Source: Limnobacter olei
GTDB lineage: Bacteria; Pseudomonadota; Gammaproteobacteria; Burkholderiales; Burkholderiaceae_B
Assembly: GCF_029087225.1 (NCBI RefSeq)
Contig: NZ_JARFJD010000007.1
Span: 165,049-229,048 of the forward strand
Length of the DNA stretch: 64,000 nt
Direction: 5' to 3'
The notes under the pieces were generated by a model. It made no database searches and had not been told where the DNA came from. It saw nothing but the letters and a program-made list of their open reading frames with translations. Of this stretch, positions 52,694 through 62,226 are shown piece by piece (position 1 is the stretch's first letter; each line of letters opens with the position of its first letter). Both the position numbers and the translations under genes were made by a program.

Positions 52694-53686
52694 ATGCAAA
52701 AACCTGACATTCCACACAACGAAGAAGAAAGAACACGGGCAATCCAGAATTTGGGGATGATTTATTCCCCCTCCGAGGCCCGGTTTGATCGAATCACGCG
52801 TTTGGTTTGTCGGCACTTTGACATTGATACGGCGCTGGTCACCATTGTTTACAAAGAAATTCAATGGTTCAAATCGCTTCAAGGCCTGAATGCCTGCTCC
52901 ACAGACAGAGAGGTGTCTTTCTGTGGACATGCCATTCTCAGTGATGAACCTTTGATTGTTGAAAATGCGCTGCTGGACCCCCGGTTCATGGACAACCCTT
53001 TGGTTGTCGACGGACCGAGAATACGGTTTTATGCAGGTCAGCCCGTTCGGGATGCATTCGGTATCACGATCGGTACGCTTTGCGTGATCGACAGCGTTCC
53101 CCGCGCATTCTCCCAGGAAGACAGGCAGGATCTACGAGATTTCGCGCGCCTGGTTGAAGTAGAACTGGCCAAGCCAATAGAGGACAATGTCGTGAGCCGG
53201 TTTGTGCGTTCTTTGAACGAAAATCAAAGGTCTTTGCTGATTGATCCAATCGTCGGCTCTTGGAACAGACGCGGATTTGAAGCACTGCTGGACAAAGAAC
53301 TCGAGTATGCCTTGCACAAGGGAGAAGACCTTTCCTTGCTGCATGTGAAACTCAGTTCATTTGATTTGATTTTGAACCGGTTTGGTCACGATCGCATTGT
53401 TGATTTCACCAAGTTCACTGCGTCCATTATTCGAGACATGTTGCCCAATGGCTCAAGTGTTGGATCCCTAGGGGCAGATGCCTTCGTGGCTGTGTGTTCG
53501 GGCATGACCAATTCGGAGGTGGCACGTTTGCTGGAACAGCTGAAAGCTCGTTTTGGTGAAACCACGCTCGAAACCCATGGCGTGAAAGCTCTGGTTGATG
53601 TGGACATCAACTTTCTCAGCCTGTCAGGCGACGAACTTCAATGCACGGCAGTGCAGGCAGTGGATCGGCTATTAAGTCTTAGTTAA
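52694..53686 (+). CDS. GAF domain plus catalytically dead GGDEF domain protein
   Basis: The 330-residue protein has a GAF domain (about 25-160), with [13 protein letters not shown] and [21 protein letters not shown], typical of GAF-GGDEF signalling proteins. The C-terminal half (about 185-325) aligns with a GGDEF domain but lacks the catalytic features. DPLTGLxNRRG has become [11 protein letters not shown], the metal-binding DxDxF is KLSSF, and GGDEF is GADAF (260-264). No RxxD inhibitory site precedes it. A diguanylate cyclase role is therefore unlikely; it may bind GTP or a partner. The start was set at the ATG at 52694, with a TTG at 52664 as the alternative that overlaps guaB. It sits within the guaB-guaA unit. 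Confidence 0.85.
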   Translation: MQKPDIPHNEEERTRAIQNLGMIYSPSEARFDRITRLVCRHFDIDTALVTIVYKEIQWFKSLQGLNACSTDREVSFCGHAILSDEPLIVENALLDPRFMDNPLVVDGPRIRFYAGQPVRDAFGITIGTLCVIDSVPRAFSQEDRQDLRDFARLVEVELAKPIEDNVVSRFVRSLNENQRSLLIDPIVGSWNRRGFEALLDKELEYALHKGEDLSLLHVKLSSFDLILNRFGHDRIVDFTKFTASIIRDMLPNGSSVGSLGADAFVAVCSGMTNSEVARLLEQLKARFGETTLETHGVKALVDVDINFLSLSGDELQCTAVQAVDRLLSLS

Positions 53687-53753
53687 GCATCGGCCAAGCC
53701 CTGCACAACATTGCCTTGGGCCAATTACCTTTAATACATTCAAAGAACGCTTC

Positions 53754-55376
53754 ATGAATCATCAGAAAATTTTGGTACTCGACTTCGGGTCACAGGTCAC
53801 ACAACTCATTGCCCGACGCGTGCGCGAATCCGGTGTTTTCTGCGAAATCCTGCCTTGTGATGTTGAATCTGAACGCATCAAGAACTATGGCGCTTCAGGC
53901 ATTATTTTGTCGGGCAGCCACCAATCCGCCTACGAAGAGAGCACCGACAAAGCACCCGAAATTGTTTTCAATCTAGGTGTGCCAGTGCTGGGTATTTGCT
54001 ACGGCATGCAAACCATGGCCATGCAACTCGGCGGCAAAGTTGAAGCGGGTACGGTTCGGGAATTTGGTCATGCCCAAATTCGGGCCCACGGCCACACCAA
54101 ACTGTTTGATGGTATTCAAGACGAAACCAACGAACATGGCCATGGCCTGTTGAATGTGTGGATGAGCCACGGCGACAAGGTGACCGAACTTCCACCCAAC
54201 TTCAAGTTGATGGCTTCTACACCCTCGTGCCCAATTGCCGGCATGGCTGATGAAACACGTGGGTTCTATGCCGTGCAATTTCACCCTGAGGTAACGCACA
54301 CTAAAAAAGGCAAGGAAATACTGGCCCGCTTTGTACGCGACATTTGCGGCTGCAAAGGTGACTGGTCCATGCCAAGTTTTGTGGATGAAGCGGTTGAAAG
54401 AATTCGTGCCCAGGTAGGCACTGATGAAGTTATTTTGGGCCTCTCGGGTGGTGTTGATTCTTCCGTGGCCGCGGCATTGATTCACAAGGCAATTGGTGAT
54501 CAGCTCACCTGCGTGTTCGTGGACCATGGCTTGCTTCGTTTCAAAGAAGGCGAGCAGGTTATGGAAACCTTCGCCAAACATTTGGGTGTGCGTGTTGTGC
54601 ATGTGAACGCCACCGAAGAATTCATGGGGCAGCTGAAAGGAGTTACCGATCCCGAGGCCAAACGCAAAATTATTGGTAAAGCATTTGTGGATGTATTCCA
54701 GCGTGAGGCTGGCATGCGTGCCAACGCCAAGTGGCTTGCACAGGGCACGATTTACCCGGACGTGATTGAATCAGCGGGCGCAAAAACGGGCAAAGCCACC
54801 AGTATCAAAAGCCACCACAACGTGGGCGGTTTGCCCGATACGCTGAATTTGAAATTGCTTGAACCCCTGCGTGACTTGTTCAAGGACGAAGTGCGTAAAC
54901 TTGGCGTTGAACTTGGCCTTGACCCTGAAATGGTTTACCGCCACCCGTTCCCCGGGCCGGGCTTGGGTGTTCGAATTCTTGGCGAGGTGAAAGCCGAGTA
55001 TGCTGAAATTTTGCAGCGTGCCGATGCCGTGTTCATTGAAGAATTGCGCAACACCAAAGCCACAGCCAAAGACGCAGCGGCTGAGCTGTGCACCGAGGAA
55101 CAAATTGGAAAAAGCTGGTACGACCTGACCAGCCAGGCTTTTGCAGTGTTCTTGCCTGTGAAATCGGTGGGTGTAATGGGCGATGGCCGCACCTACGAAT
55201 ATGTGGTGGCCATTCGCGCAGTACAAACCCAAGACTTTATGACAGCACACTGGGCACACCTGCCTTATTCATTGTTGGGCCGTATCTCCAATCGCATCAT
55301 CAATGAAGTAAAGGGAGTAAACCGGGTGGTCTACGACGTATCGGGCAAGCCACCTGCGACCATTGAGTGGGAATAA
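53754..55376 (+). CDS. guaA: GMP synthase (glutamine-hydrolysing)
   Basis: GuaA aminates XMP to GMP using glutamine and ATP. The 540-residue protein has the class I glutamine amidotransferase domain with the nucleophile in [11 protein letters not shown] (about 80) and its catalytic FHPEV (about 178). The ATP-PPase domain carries [15 protein letters not shown] (about 229-243), and the C-terminal dimerisation domain is present, ending PPATIEWE. It lies 67 bases after the GAF-GGDEF gene and is followed by a terminator. Confidence 0.97.
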   Translation: MNHQKILVLDFGSQVTQLIARRVRESGVFCEILPCDVESERIKNYGASGIILSGSHQSAYEESTDKAPEIVFNLGVPVLGICYGMQTMAMQLGGKVEAGTVREFGHAQIRAHGHTKLFDGIQDETNEHGHGLLNVWMSHGDKVTELPPNFKLMASTPSCPIAGMADETRGFYAVQFHPEVTHTKKGKEILARFVRDICGCKGDWSMPSFVDEAVERIRAQVGTDEVILGLSGGVDSSVAAALIHKAIGDQLTCVFVDHGLLRFKEGEQVMETFAKHLGVRVVHVNATEEFMGQLKGVTDPEAKRKIIGKAFVDVFQREAGMRANAKWLAQGTIYPDVIESAGAKTGKATSIKSHHNVGGLPDTLNLKLLEPLRDLFKDEVRKLGVELGLDPEMVYRHPFPGPGLGVRILGEVKAEYAEILQRADAVFIEELRNTKATAKDAAAELCTEEQIGKSWYDLTSQAFAVFLPVKSVGVMGDGRTYEYVVAIRAVQTQDFMTAHWAHLPYSLLGRISNRIINEVKGVNRVVYDVSGKPPATIEWE

Positions 55377-55419
55377 GCCAATAAAGCACATCCCGTCACT
55401 TACCTCAGCCTTACAGAAG

Positions 55420-55442
55420 AGCCCGCAAATGCGGGCTTTTTT
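55420..55442 (+). terminator. Rho-independent terminator after guaA
   Basis: AGCCCGCA (55420-55427) and TGCGGGCT (55430-55437) form an 8-bp stem followed by T residues. It closes the guaB-guaA region, so the liv genes probably have their own promoter in 55443-55570, which I could not define. Confidence 0.88.
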
Positions 55443-55570
55443 GCATCCAGGGGGTGAGGTTTGCCCTAATTCCCGAATGAAAACACACATGCCACCATCA
55501 TTGACGATATTTAACCATCGGCGCAGCCCGGCACCGGTGGGTACAACGACAATGACAACATGGAGAACCC

Positions 55571-56341
55571 ATGGCAGAAGTAGTGTTGGAGACAAGGGCG
55601 TTGACCAAGGAATTCAAGGGATTCACTGCGGTCAGCGATGTGAATTTAAAAGTACAGCGTGGTCACATCCACGCGTTGATCGGCCCCAATGGCGCAGGTA
55701 AAACGACCTGTTTCAATTTGTTGACGAAATTTTTAACGCCCACTTCGGGCCAAATTTTGTTCAACGGCAAAGACATCACCAGTGCAAAGCCAGCCCAAAT
55801 CGCCAGGCAAGGCATTATTCGGTCGTTTCAAATTTCCGCAGTATTCCCACACCTCACAGTGCTTGAAAATGTACGAATTGGCTTGCAACGCCCATTGGGT
55901 AATTCGTTTCATTTCTGGAAAAGTGAGAAAAAACTCTCGGTGCTCAATGACAAGGCCATGGCTTTGCTTGCGCTGGTTGACCTGGAAAGCTTTGCAGACA
56001 CCCTGACCGTAGATTTGCCTTACGGCAGAAAACGTGCGCTTGAAATTGCAACCACATTGGGCATGGAACCTGAATTGATGCTGCTGGATGAGCCCACCCA
56101 GGGCATGGGCCACGAAGACGTGGACCGCGTTACACAATTAATCAAGAAGGTTTCTGCTGGCCGAACCATTTTGATGGTTGAACACAATATGAATGTGGTG
56201 GCGGGTATTAGCGATCGCATCTCCGTGCTACAACGCGGCGCAGTGCTGGCTGAAGGCAGTTACGCTGAGGTTTCGCGCAACCCCGAGGTGATGGAGGCCT
56301 ACATGGGCTCCACCACTGGAGTTCTGGAGGGTGCGCACTGA
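55571..56341 (+). CDS. livG: Branched-chain amino acid ABC transporter ATPase LivG-like
   Basis: This 256-residue ATPase has Walker A GPNGAGKTT (about 39-47), followed by Q-loop, a signature DLPYGRKRALEIA (about 147) in the LivG style, Walker B LMLLDEPTQGMGHED, and MVEHNMNVV as H-loop. The LivG-specific feature is the less standard signature (LPYGRKR instead of LSGGQ). The livF start shares the last base of its stop codon. It is the first gene of the livG-livF-livK-livH-livM run. Confidence 0.93.
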   Translation: MAEVVLETRALTKEFKGFTAVSDVNLKVQRGHIHALIGPNGAGKTTCFNLLTKFLTPTSGQILFNGKDITSAKPAQIARQGIIRSFQISAVFPHLTVLENVRIGLQRPLGNSFHFWKSEKKLSVLNDKAMALLALVDLESFADTLTVDLPYGRKRALEIATTLGMEPELMLLDEPTQGMGHEDVDRVTQLIKKVSAGRTILMVEHNMNVVAGISDRISVLQRGAVLAEGSYAEVSRNPEVMEAYMGSTTGVLEGAH

Positions 56342-57063
56342 TGAGTAATGCATCGACAAGCACTGCGCTTGAAATCGCCGGGCTTAATGCTTGGTATGGC
56401 GAATCACACATTTTGCACAACCTCAACCTGACTGTTAAAACCGGTGAGGTGGTAACACTATTGGGAAGAAACGGGGCAGGGCGCACCAGCACCCTGCGCG
56501 CCATCATGGGATTGACTGGTTCGCGGAAGGGGTCGATTAAAATCAATGGCACCGAGGCGATTAACATGCCCACCCACAAAATTGCCCACTTGGGTGTGGG
56601 TTACTGCCCGGAAGAACGGGGCATATTCTCTTCCCTGTCTGCGGAAGAAAACCTGATGCTGCCACCCTTTGTTTCAAAAACTGACAAAGGCATGAGCGTG
56701 GCAGAAATTTACGAGATGTTCCCTAACCTGGCCGAACGCAAAAAAAGCCAGGGCACGCGTTTGTCAGGTGGTGAACAGCAAATGCTGGCCGTTGCGCGCA
56801 TTCTGAGAACTGGCGCCAAACTCTTGCTGCTGGATGAAATTTCTGAGGGGCTTGCGCCTGTTATTGTTCAAGCCCTGGCCAAGATGATTACCACCCTGAA
56901 ATCGAAGGGGTACACCATTGTGATGGTGGAACAGAATTTCCGTTTCGCAGCCCCACTGGCCGACCGGTTTTACGTGGTGGAACACGGCCAAATTGTGGAG
57001 GCTTTTGCTTCCTCGGAACTCGATGAAAAAATGCCCGTGCTGCATTCGTTGCTGGGCGTATAA
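56341..57063 (+). CDS. livF: Branched-chain amino acid ABC transporter ATPase LivF-like
   Basis: The 240-residue ATPase has a Walker A of GRNGAGRTS (about 43-51): the usual lysine is arginine. The signature is normal (RLSGGEQQMLAVARIL, about 140), as are Walker B (LLLLDEISEGLAPV) and the H-loop (VMVEQNFR). I recall that related LivF proteins of betaproteobacteria also carry this arginine, so it is probably a tolerated variant rather than a mutation. It starts on the last base of livG and precedes livK by 46 bases. Confidence 0.92.
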   Translation: MSNASTSTALEIAGLNAWYGESHILHNLNLTVKTGEVVTLLGRNGAGRTSTLRAIMGLTGSRKGSIKINGTEAINMPTHKIAHLGVGYCPEERGIFSSLSAEENLMLPPFVSKTDKGMSVAEIYEMFPNLAERKKSQGTRLSGGEQQMLAVARILRTGAKLLLLDEISEGLAPVIVQALAKMITTLKSKGYTIVMVEQNFRFAAPLADRFYVVEHGQIVEAFASSELDEKMPVLHSLLGV

Positions 57064-57109
57064 AAAACCAACCTTTCAAGGGATTGGACTTAAACCAAAG
57101 GAGATGATG

Positions 57110-58315
57110 ATGAAATTAAAACCAATCGTAACTGGACTGACCGCACTTTTTGCATTTGCTGCCAGTTCGGCCCAGGCACAAATTTCCAATGACACCATCA
57201 AGATTGGTGTAATCACCGACATGTCTGGCCTGTACGCCGACATTGACGGGCCTGGTGGTGTCGAGGCTGTAAAAATGGCGATCGCTGATTTTGGCGGCAC
57301 CTTGAATGGCAAGAAAATCGAACTGGTGTTTGCTGACCACCAAAACAAGGCTGACATTGCAGCCAGCAAGGCACGCGAGTGGTTTGACACTGAAGGTGTC
57401 GACATGCTGATTTCAGGTACTAACTCCGGCACGGCTTTGGCCATGGCCAAAGTAGCCGATGAAAAGAAAAAACCCAACTTTGTAATTGGCGCCGGTACTG
57501 CCCGCATTACCAATGAAGAATGCAACCCTTACAGTATTCACTATGCCTATGACACGGTAGCAATGGCCAAAGGCACTGGTTCAGCTGTAACTAAGCAGGG
57601 CGGGAAAACATGGTATTTCCTGACCGCGGACTACGCCTTTGGCACCTCGCTGGAAACCGATACCACCGCAGTGGTAAAGGCCAGTGGCGGCACTGTAAAG
57701 GGCGCCGTTCGTCACCCTCTATCAGCGTCTGACTTTTCCAGTTTCATGCTGCAAGCGCAAGCCTCGGGTGCACAAATTCTAGGCCTGGCCAACGCCGGTG
57801 GTGACACAGTCAACTCTATCAAGGCGGCCAATGAATTTGGAGTTACAGGCAGCATGAAACTTGCCGGTTTGCTGATGTTCATCAACGATGTGCACGCATT
57901 GGGCTTGGGGCAGACCAAGGGCATGTACCTCACCGACAGTTGGTATTGGGATCAAAATGACGAAACCCGCAAGTGGTCCAAACGCTTCTTCGACAAAATG
58001 AAAAAAATGCCCAGCAGCCTGCATGCAGCCGATTACTCGGCGACTCTGCAATACCTGAACGCTGTGAAAGCTGCGGGTACGGATGATGGCGCCAAAGTGA
58101 TGGAAGCGCTACGCAAACAAAAGGTGAACGACATGTATGCCAAAAACGGCTACTACCGCGCCGACGGCAGCATGATTCACGACATGTTCTTGATGCAGGT
58201 GAAAGACCCCAAGGAATCCAAAAAGCCTTGGGACTACCTGAAGGTTGTTCAAGCCATTCCAGGCGAACAGGCATTCACCACCAAAGCTGAGACCAAGTGC
58301 GCTTTGTGGAAGTAA
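57110..58315 (+). CDS. Branched-chain amino acid (or related) ABC transporter substrate-binding protein
   Basis: The 401-residue precursor has a signal peptide (MKLKPIVTGLTALFAFAASS, cleaved near AQAQ) and the periplasmic type I binding fold of the Leu/Ile/Val-binding family: DTIKIGVITDMSGLYADIDGPGG, VDMLISGTNSGTALAMAKV and WYFLTADYAFGTSLE. Three ATGs lie in a row at 57104-57110; the last one was chosen because AAGGAG ends 6 bases before it. The ligand is not certain: branched-chain amino acids, aromatic compounds and amides are all known for this group. A stem-loop follows it before livH. Confidence 0.9.
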   Translation: MKLKPIVTGLTALFAFAASSAQAQISNDTIKIGVITDMSGLYADIDGPGGVEAVKMAIADFGGTLNGKKIELVFADHQNKADIAASKAREWFDTEGVDMLISGTNSGTALAMAKVADEKKKPNFVIGAGTARITNEECNPYSIHYAYDTVAMAKGTGSAVTKQGGKTWYFLTADYAFGTSLETDTTAVVKASGGTVKGAVRHPLSASDFSSFMLQAQASGAQILGLANAGGDTVNSIKAANEFGVTGSMKLAGLLMFINDVHALGLGQTKGMYLTDSWYWDQNDETRKWSKRFFDKMKKMPSSLHAADYSATLQYLNAVKAAGTDDGAKVMEALRKQKVNDMYAKNGYYRADGSMIHDMFLMQVKDPKESKKPWDYLKVVQAIPGEQAFTTKAETKCALWK

Positions 58316-58341
58316 TGCATTAAAACCAAAACAAGACCAAT

Positions 58342-58368
58342 GCCCCTGAGGTTTAACCGCCCAGGGGC
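58342..58368 (+). terminator. Stem-loop between substrate-binding protein gene and livH
   Basis: GCCCCTG (58342-58348) pairs with CAGGGGC (58362-58368) around 13 bases that hold a small GGTT/AACC helix. Only a weak T-run follows. It may stabilise the upstream message or end it partly, raising binding-protein level over the permeases. Confidence 0.55.
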
Positions 58369-58386
58369 TTTGCGGGACACGTACTC

Positions 58387-59271
58387 ATGGAAATATTTGG
58401 AATTCCCTTGCAGGCCTTTCTTGGGCAGTTATTGCTTGGCCTGGTGAATGGCTCGTTTTACGCCATGTTGTCACTGGGTCTTGCTGTTATTTTTGGCTTG
58501 CTCAACGTGATCAATTTTGCCCATGGCGCGCTGTACATGATGGGTGCATTTTTCGCGTGGATGGGCATGGCCTATTTCAACCTGAATTATTGGGTGATGC
58601 TGCTGCTTGCCCCCTTGTTGGTGGGCGCCTTCGGGATACTGATTGAAAAAACAATGTTGCGCTGGCTTTACAAGCTTGACCACTTGTATGGCTTGTTGCT
58701 GACCTTCGGCATTACCTTGATGCTGGAAGGAATTTTCCGCTCGATTTACGGGGTTTCCGGTCAACCCTATTCAGTGCCAGAAGCCTTGCAGGGTGCGACC
58801 AACCTAGGCTTCATGATTCTGCCCAACTACCGTGCCTGGGTCGTTGTGGCCTCGCTGGTGGTTTGTTTTGCCACCTGGATCATGATTGAAAAAACAAAAC
58901 TTGGAGCCTTGCTTCGTGCCGGTACTGAAAACCCGCGACTGGTGGAGGCCTTTGGCATCAATGTACCCTTGATGGTGACGCTTACCTACGGCTTTGGTGT
59001 GGCACTGGCTGCATTCGCGGGTGTACTGGCTGCGCCGGTTATTCAAATTTCACCGTTGATGGGATCCAACCTCATCATCACCGTGTTTGCGGTTGTGGTG
59101 ATTGGTGGAATGGGATCTATTCTGGGTTCAATCATTACCGGGCTCACCTTGGGCATTGTGGAAGGATTGACCCGTGTGTTTTATCCAGAATTGTCAGCCA
59201 CAGTGGTGTTCATCATCATGGCGATTGTGCTCATGATTCGCCCGGCCGGTTTGTTCGGCCGCGAGAAATAA
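58387..59271 (+). CDS. livH: Branched-chain amino acid ABC transporter permease LivH
   Basis: The 294-residue inner-membrane protein has about eight hydrophobic spans. LLLGLVNGSFYAMLSLGLAVIFGLLNVINFAHGAL (about 11-45) is the LivH N-terminal block, and a LLRAGTENPRLVEAFGINV loop (about 175-195) is the ATPase-contact motif. GGMGSILGSIITGL near residue 238 is also conserved. With LivM it forms the translocation path. It is 72 bases after the binding-protein gene. Confidence 0.95.
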   Translation: MEIFGIPLQAFLGQLLLGLVNGSFYAMLSLGLAVIFGLLNVINFAHGALYMMGAFFAWMGMAYFNLNYWVMLLLAPLLVGAFGILIEKTMLRWLYKLDHLYGLLLTFGITLMLEGIFRSIYGVSGQPYSVPEALQGATNLGFMILPNYRAWVVVASLVVCFATWIMIEKTKLGALLRAGTENPRLVEAFGINVPLMVTLTYGFGVALAAFAGVLAAPVIQISPLMGSNLIITVFAVVVIGGMGSILGSIITGLTLGIVEGLTRVFYPELSATVVFIIMAIVLMIRPAGLFGREK

Positions 59272-59284
59272 AGGGTTTGACACG

Positions 59285-60268
59285 ATGAACAAAAATACAA
59301 TTATCGCGATTGCGGCAATCATTCTCGCCCTGGCGGCACCGTTTTTCATGTACCCGGTGCTGCTGATGAAACTGCTGTGTTTTGCACTGTTTGCATGTGC
59401 ATTCAACCTGTTGATTGGCTACACCGGTTTGCTTTCCTTCGGGCACGCCGCTTTTCTGGGCGGCGCCGGTTACATTGCCGGGTATGTCATTCGAGACCTT
59501 GGTATGCCCTTTGAGCTTGGTTTGCTGGCGGGCGTGGCATTTGCAGCGCTCATTGGTTTAATCATGGGTGCTTTGGCCATACGACGGCAGGGCATTTACT
59601 TCACCATGATTACGCTGGCCCTGGCACAAATGCTGTATTTCATCTTTTTACAGGCGCCATTTACCGGCGGTGAAGATGGTTTACAAGGCATACCGCGCGG
59701 CACCTTGTTTGGTGTTGTCGACCTCAGCAACGACTTGACACTTTACTTCGTGGTATTGGCCATTTGCATCGCAGGCTACGCCCTGATTGTTCGCACTGTG
59801 CATTCGCCCTTCGGGCAAGTTCTCAAGGCGATCAAGGAAAATGAACCACGCGCAATATCACTGGGTTATGACGTGGACAAATACAAGTTGCTGGTGTTTG
59901 TTTTGTCAGCTGCATTGTCGGGTTTGGCAGGCGCAACCAAAGCCTCGGTGCTTGGCTTTGAAACATTGACGGATGTGCACTGGACGATGTCTGGCCTGGT
60001 GGTGCTGATGACCTTGGTGGGTGGCTTGGGCACTCTGGCAGGCCCCATTGTGGGTGCCATTGTGATTATTGCCCTGGAAAATCGCATTGGTGAATTTGGC
60101 ACCTGGATGGCGGTGACCACCGACATTGCCTGGTTCCGCTCACTTGGGGAACAGGTCACGATCGTGACTGGTTTCATTTTCATTGTGGTTGTGCTGGCCT
60201 TCCGGCGCGGAATTGTTGGGGAAATTATTGCGTGGAACCAACGCAGATTGCTTAAGTCGGGTCAGTAA
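59285..60268 (+). CDS. livM: Branched-chain amino acid ABC transporter permease LivM
   Basis: The 327-residue inner-membrane protein has about ten hydrophobic spans with LLIGYTGLLSFGHAAFLGGAGYIAG (about 39-63), a signature of LivM, and the ATPase-contact loop HSPFGQVLKAIKENEPRAISLGYDV (about 176-200). GGLGTLAGPIVGAI near residue 245 is the C-terminal conserved block. It completes the transporter. A strong terminator follows. Confidence 0.95.
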   Translation: MNKNTIIAIAAIILALAAPFFMYPVLLMKLLCFALFACAFNLLIGYTGLLSFGHAAFLGGAGYIAGYVIRDLGMPFELGLLAGVAFAALIGLIMGALAIRRQGIYFTMITLALAQMLYFIFLQAPFTGGEDGLQGIPRGTLFGVVDLSNDLTLYFVVLAICIAGYALIVRTVHSPFGQVLKAIKENEPRAISLGYDVDKYKLLVFVLSAALSGLAGATKASVLGFETLTDVHWTMSGLVVLMTLVGGLGTLAGPIVGAIVIIALENRIGEFGTWMAVTTDIAWFRSLGEQVTIVTGFIFIVVVLAFRRGIVGEIIAWNQRRLLKSGQ

Positions 60269-60292
60269 ACTGAAGCCGCCCACAGACCAAGA

Positions 60293-60317
60293 ACCCGGCC
60301 TGGTGCCGGGTTTTTTT
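60293..60317 (+). terminator. Rho-independent terminator after livM
   Basis: ACCCGGC (60293-60299) pairs with GCCGGGT (60305-60311), followed by seven T residues in total. It ends the liv transcription unit. Confidence 0.9.
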
Positions 60318-60359
60318 ATGTCAAACTGAGAACACTTTATTGGGCTTACTTTGAAAACC

Positions 60360-61130
60360 ATGCAAACCCGCAAGCTGTCCGACAAATTTTCGATACTGGC
60401 CCACCAAGGCCAGCCAGAGGACACGCCATGGATGGAACTTGCATTGCAGCAGGCGAGGCTTGCTGCACAGGCTGGCGAAGTACCGATTGGCGCAGTCGTG
60501 GTAATCGATGGCAAAGCCGTTGCCAGGGCACACAACGCACCAGTTTCATTGAACGATGCCTGCGCACACGCTGAAATTCAGGCCATTCGCCAAGCCTGTC
60601 AGGCGGTTGGCAATTACCGCCTGGGTGCACAAGCCACCCTATACGTCACACTACAACCCTGCCTCATGTGCATTGGTGCAATTTTGCATGCGCGGCTGGG
60701 TCGCGTGGTGGTGGGTTGTGCACAGTCACGCTACAACGGGGATTTGAAACAGTCCTTGTCAGTGTTCGAGCAAGCGCAAGCCTGGCACCCCTGTGTTTTT
60801 GAAACTGGTTGTATGGGACAGGAAAGTGAAGAATTGCTGGGCAATTTTTTCAAAGCGCGCCGCAAGCAGCGAGAAGAAACTGTTGCTGAATTGGCCAGTC
60901 TGATGCACCTGCCCAATGCCAACAAACAAACAATTGACGTACTTGCGCAACTTGGCTTTCACACTCCGCATGATTTTTTACAGACAGGACTGCAGCAAGC
61001 CAGTGAAAGATTGGCTGAACATAGCCGCGTGTTGAAAGCAGGGCAGCACACCCAGCAGGCCGCTATTCTGGCCAGTTTGTGCGATTATTTCAACGGAGAA
61101 CCCGTGCGTTCGTGGAAACAGTATCTGTGA
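60360..61130 (+). CDS. tadA: tRNA-specific adenosine deaminase with C-terminal extension
   Basis: TadA converts adenosine 34 to inosine in tRNA-Arg(ACG). The deaminase domain is in residues about 20-170, with zinc ligands in CAHAEIQA (H and proton-shuttle E) and LQPCLMCIGA (two cysteines). EVPIGAVVVIDG is the N-terminal family block. The enzyme is usually about 150-180 residues; here about 85 more residues follow, starting at KARRKQREETVAELA, helical and without a known motif. The start was set at the ATG at 60360, with a TTG at 60351 upstream. It is followed by ldcA 25 bases later. Confidence 0.92.
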   Translation: MQTRKLSDKFSILAHQGQPEDTPWMELALQQARLAAQAGEVPIGAVVVIDGKAVARAHNAPVSLNDACAHAEIQAIRQACQAVGNYRLGAQATLYVTLQPCLMCIGAILHARLGRVVVGCAQSRYNGDLKQSLSVFEQAQAWHPCVFETGCMGQESEELLGNFFKARRKQREETVAELASLMHLPNANKQTIDVLAQLGFHTPHDFLQTGLQQASERLAEHSRVLKAGQHTQQAAILASLCDYFNGEPVRSWKQYL

Positions 61131-61155
61131 GCTTACTTTTTAAACCGGAATTGAA

Positions 61156-62136
61156 TTGAACAGCAAACCGCCCATCTCGACAAACCAGGCCCTGAACCAG
61201 CTGGTCATGTTTTCGCCCAGTGGCGCGCTGGTTGATGAAACCTTGCTCGACCGGGCCTGCAACCATTTGAGCAGTCAACATGGGTTCAATGTGATTGAAA
61301 TGCCTGAATCACGCCGGCGCACACAGCGCTTTGCAGGTGACGAAGCCACGCGTATGGCCAGCATTGAAAATGTATTTGCCATGAATACCCCCAGCCTGCT
61401 GATGGCCACCCGAGGGGGTTACGGCTTAAGCCGATTGATGCCACTGTTGAATTTTCCGGAACTTGCTGCATTGCTGAATGCAAATGCGCATGTGTTGTGC
61501 GGCCACAGCGACATTACCAGCCTGCAATTGGCGTTGCTGAAAGTTGGCGCACAACCTGCCACCTTGTTGCACGGGCCCATGGCTTGCTTCGATTTTGGAG
61601 CAGAGCAGGGTGCCGACCCACTCACGCTTGAACACTTTTTGCGTGCCGTAGAAAAACAGGCAGTACATATTGAATGGCCTGCTGAATGCATCGGACTGAG
61701 CGCAGAACAACAAAGCAGTGCAATTGAAGGTCCGGTATGGGGTGGCAACCTCACCTTGCTGTGCAGTCTTTTGGGAACCCCTTGGTTACCCAGTGTGTCT
61801 GGCGGCATCTTGGTGCTTGAAGATGTGAACGAGCCAACCTACAAAATTGAGCGCATGCTGCTTCAGTTGCTGCACGCCGGCGTGTTGACCCAACAAAAGG
61901 CCATTGTGTTGGGTAATTTTTGTGAACCCAAACCTGGCGCACACGACAATGGCTACAACTTGCGCAGCGCCGCTGAATTTGTTCAAAGCCAACTGACACA
62001 TGTACCAGTATTGTTGAATTTTCCATTTGGTCACTGCACCCCCAAGGCTTGCTGGTTTCAGGGCGGGCAGGGCACCTTGACCATGACTGGCGGGCACAAG
62101 GAATTCAACGCACGCCTGGTTCAAACCGTTCGCTAG
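61156..62136 (+). CDS. ldcA: LD-carboxypeptidase, peptidase family S66
   Basis: LdcA removes the terminal D-alanine from tetrapeptides during murein recycling in the cytoplasm. The 326-residue protein has the nucleophile serine in LCGHSDITSLQLAL (about 115), ATRGGYGLSRLMPLL (about 85-99), and the glutamate and histidine of the triad in the C-terminal half (WGGNLTLLCSLLGTP, FGHCTPKA). The start is probably TTG at 61156, because the first ATG (61207) would remove the beginning of the first strand. A signal peptide is absent, as expected. It is between tadA and the ABC-F gene, an order known in Burkholderiales. Confidence 0.9.
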   Translation: MNSKPPISTNQALNQLVMFSPSGALVDETLLDRACNHLSSQHGFNVIEMPESRRRTQRFAGDEATRMASIENVFAMNTPSLLMATRGGYGLSRLMPLLNFPELAALLNANAHVLCGHSDITSLQLALLKVGAQPATLLHGPMACFDFGAEQGADPLTLEHFLRAVEKQAVHIEWPAECIGLSAEQQSSAIEGPVWGGNLTLLCSLLGTPWLPSVSGGILVLEDVNEPTYKIERMLLQLLHAGVLTQQKAIVLGNFCEPKPGAHDNGYNLRSAAEFVQSQLTHVPVLLNFPFGHCTPKACWFQGGQGTLTMTGGHKEFNARLVQTVR

Positions 62137-62226
62137 TCGCAACCTCCGAGCCCACATTCAACGCACTCAAAGCCCGGGCATGTATAATGCCCCCTTCGTT
62201 AAAAATCACTGAATTTTCCAATACTT

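Noticed and set aside
53973-54602. A 209-residue open frame opposite guaA
   Set aside because: It is antisense to the conserved amidotransferase and ATP-PPase motifs of guaA and has the composition of a shadow frame.
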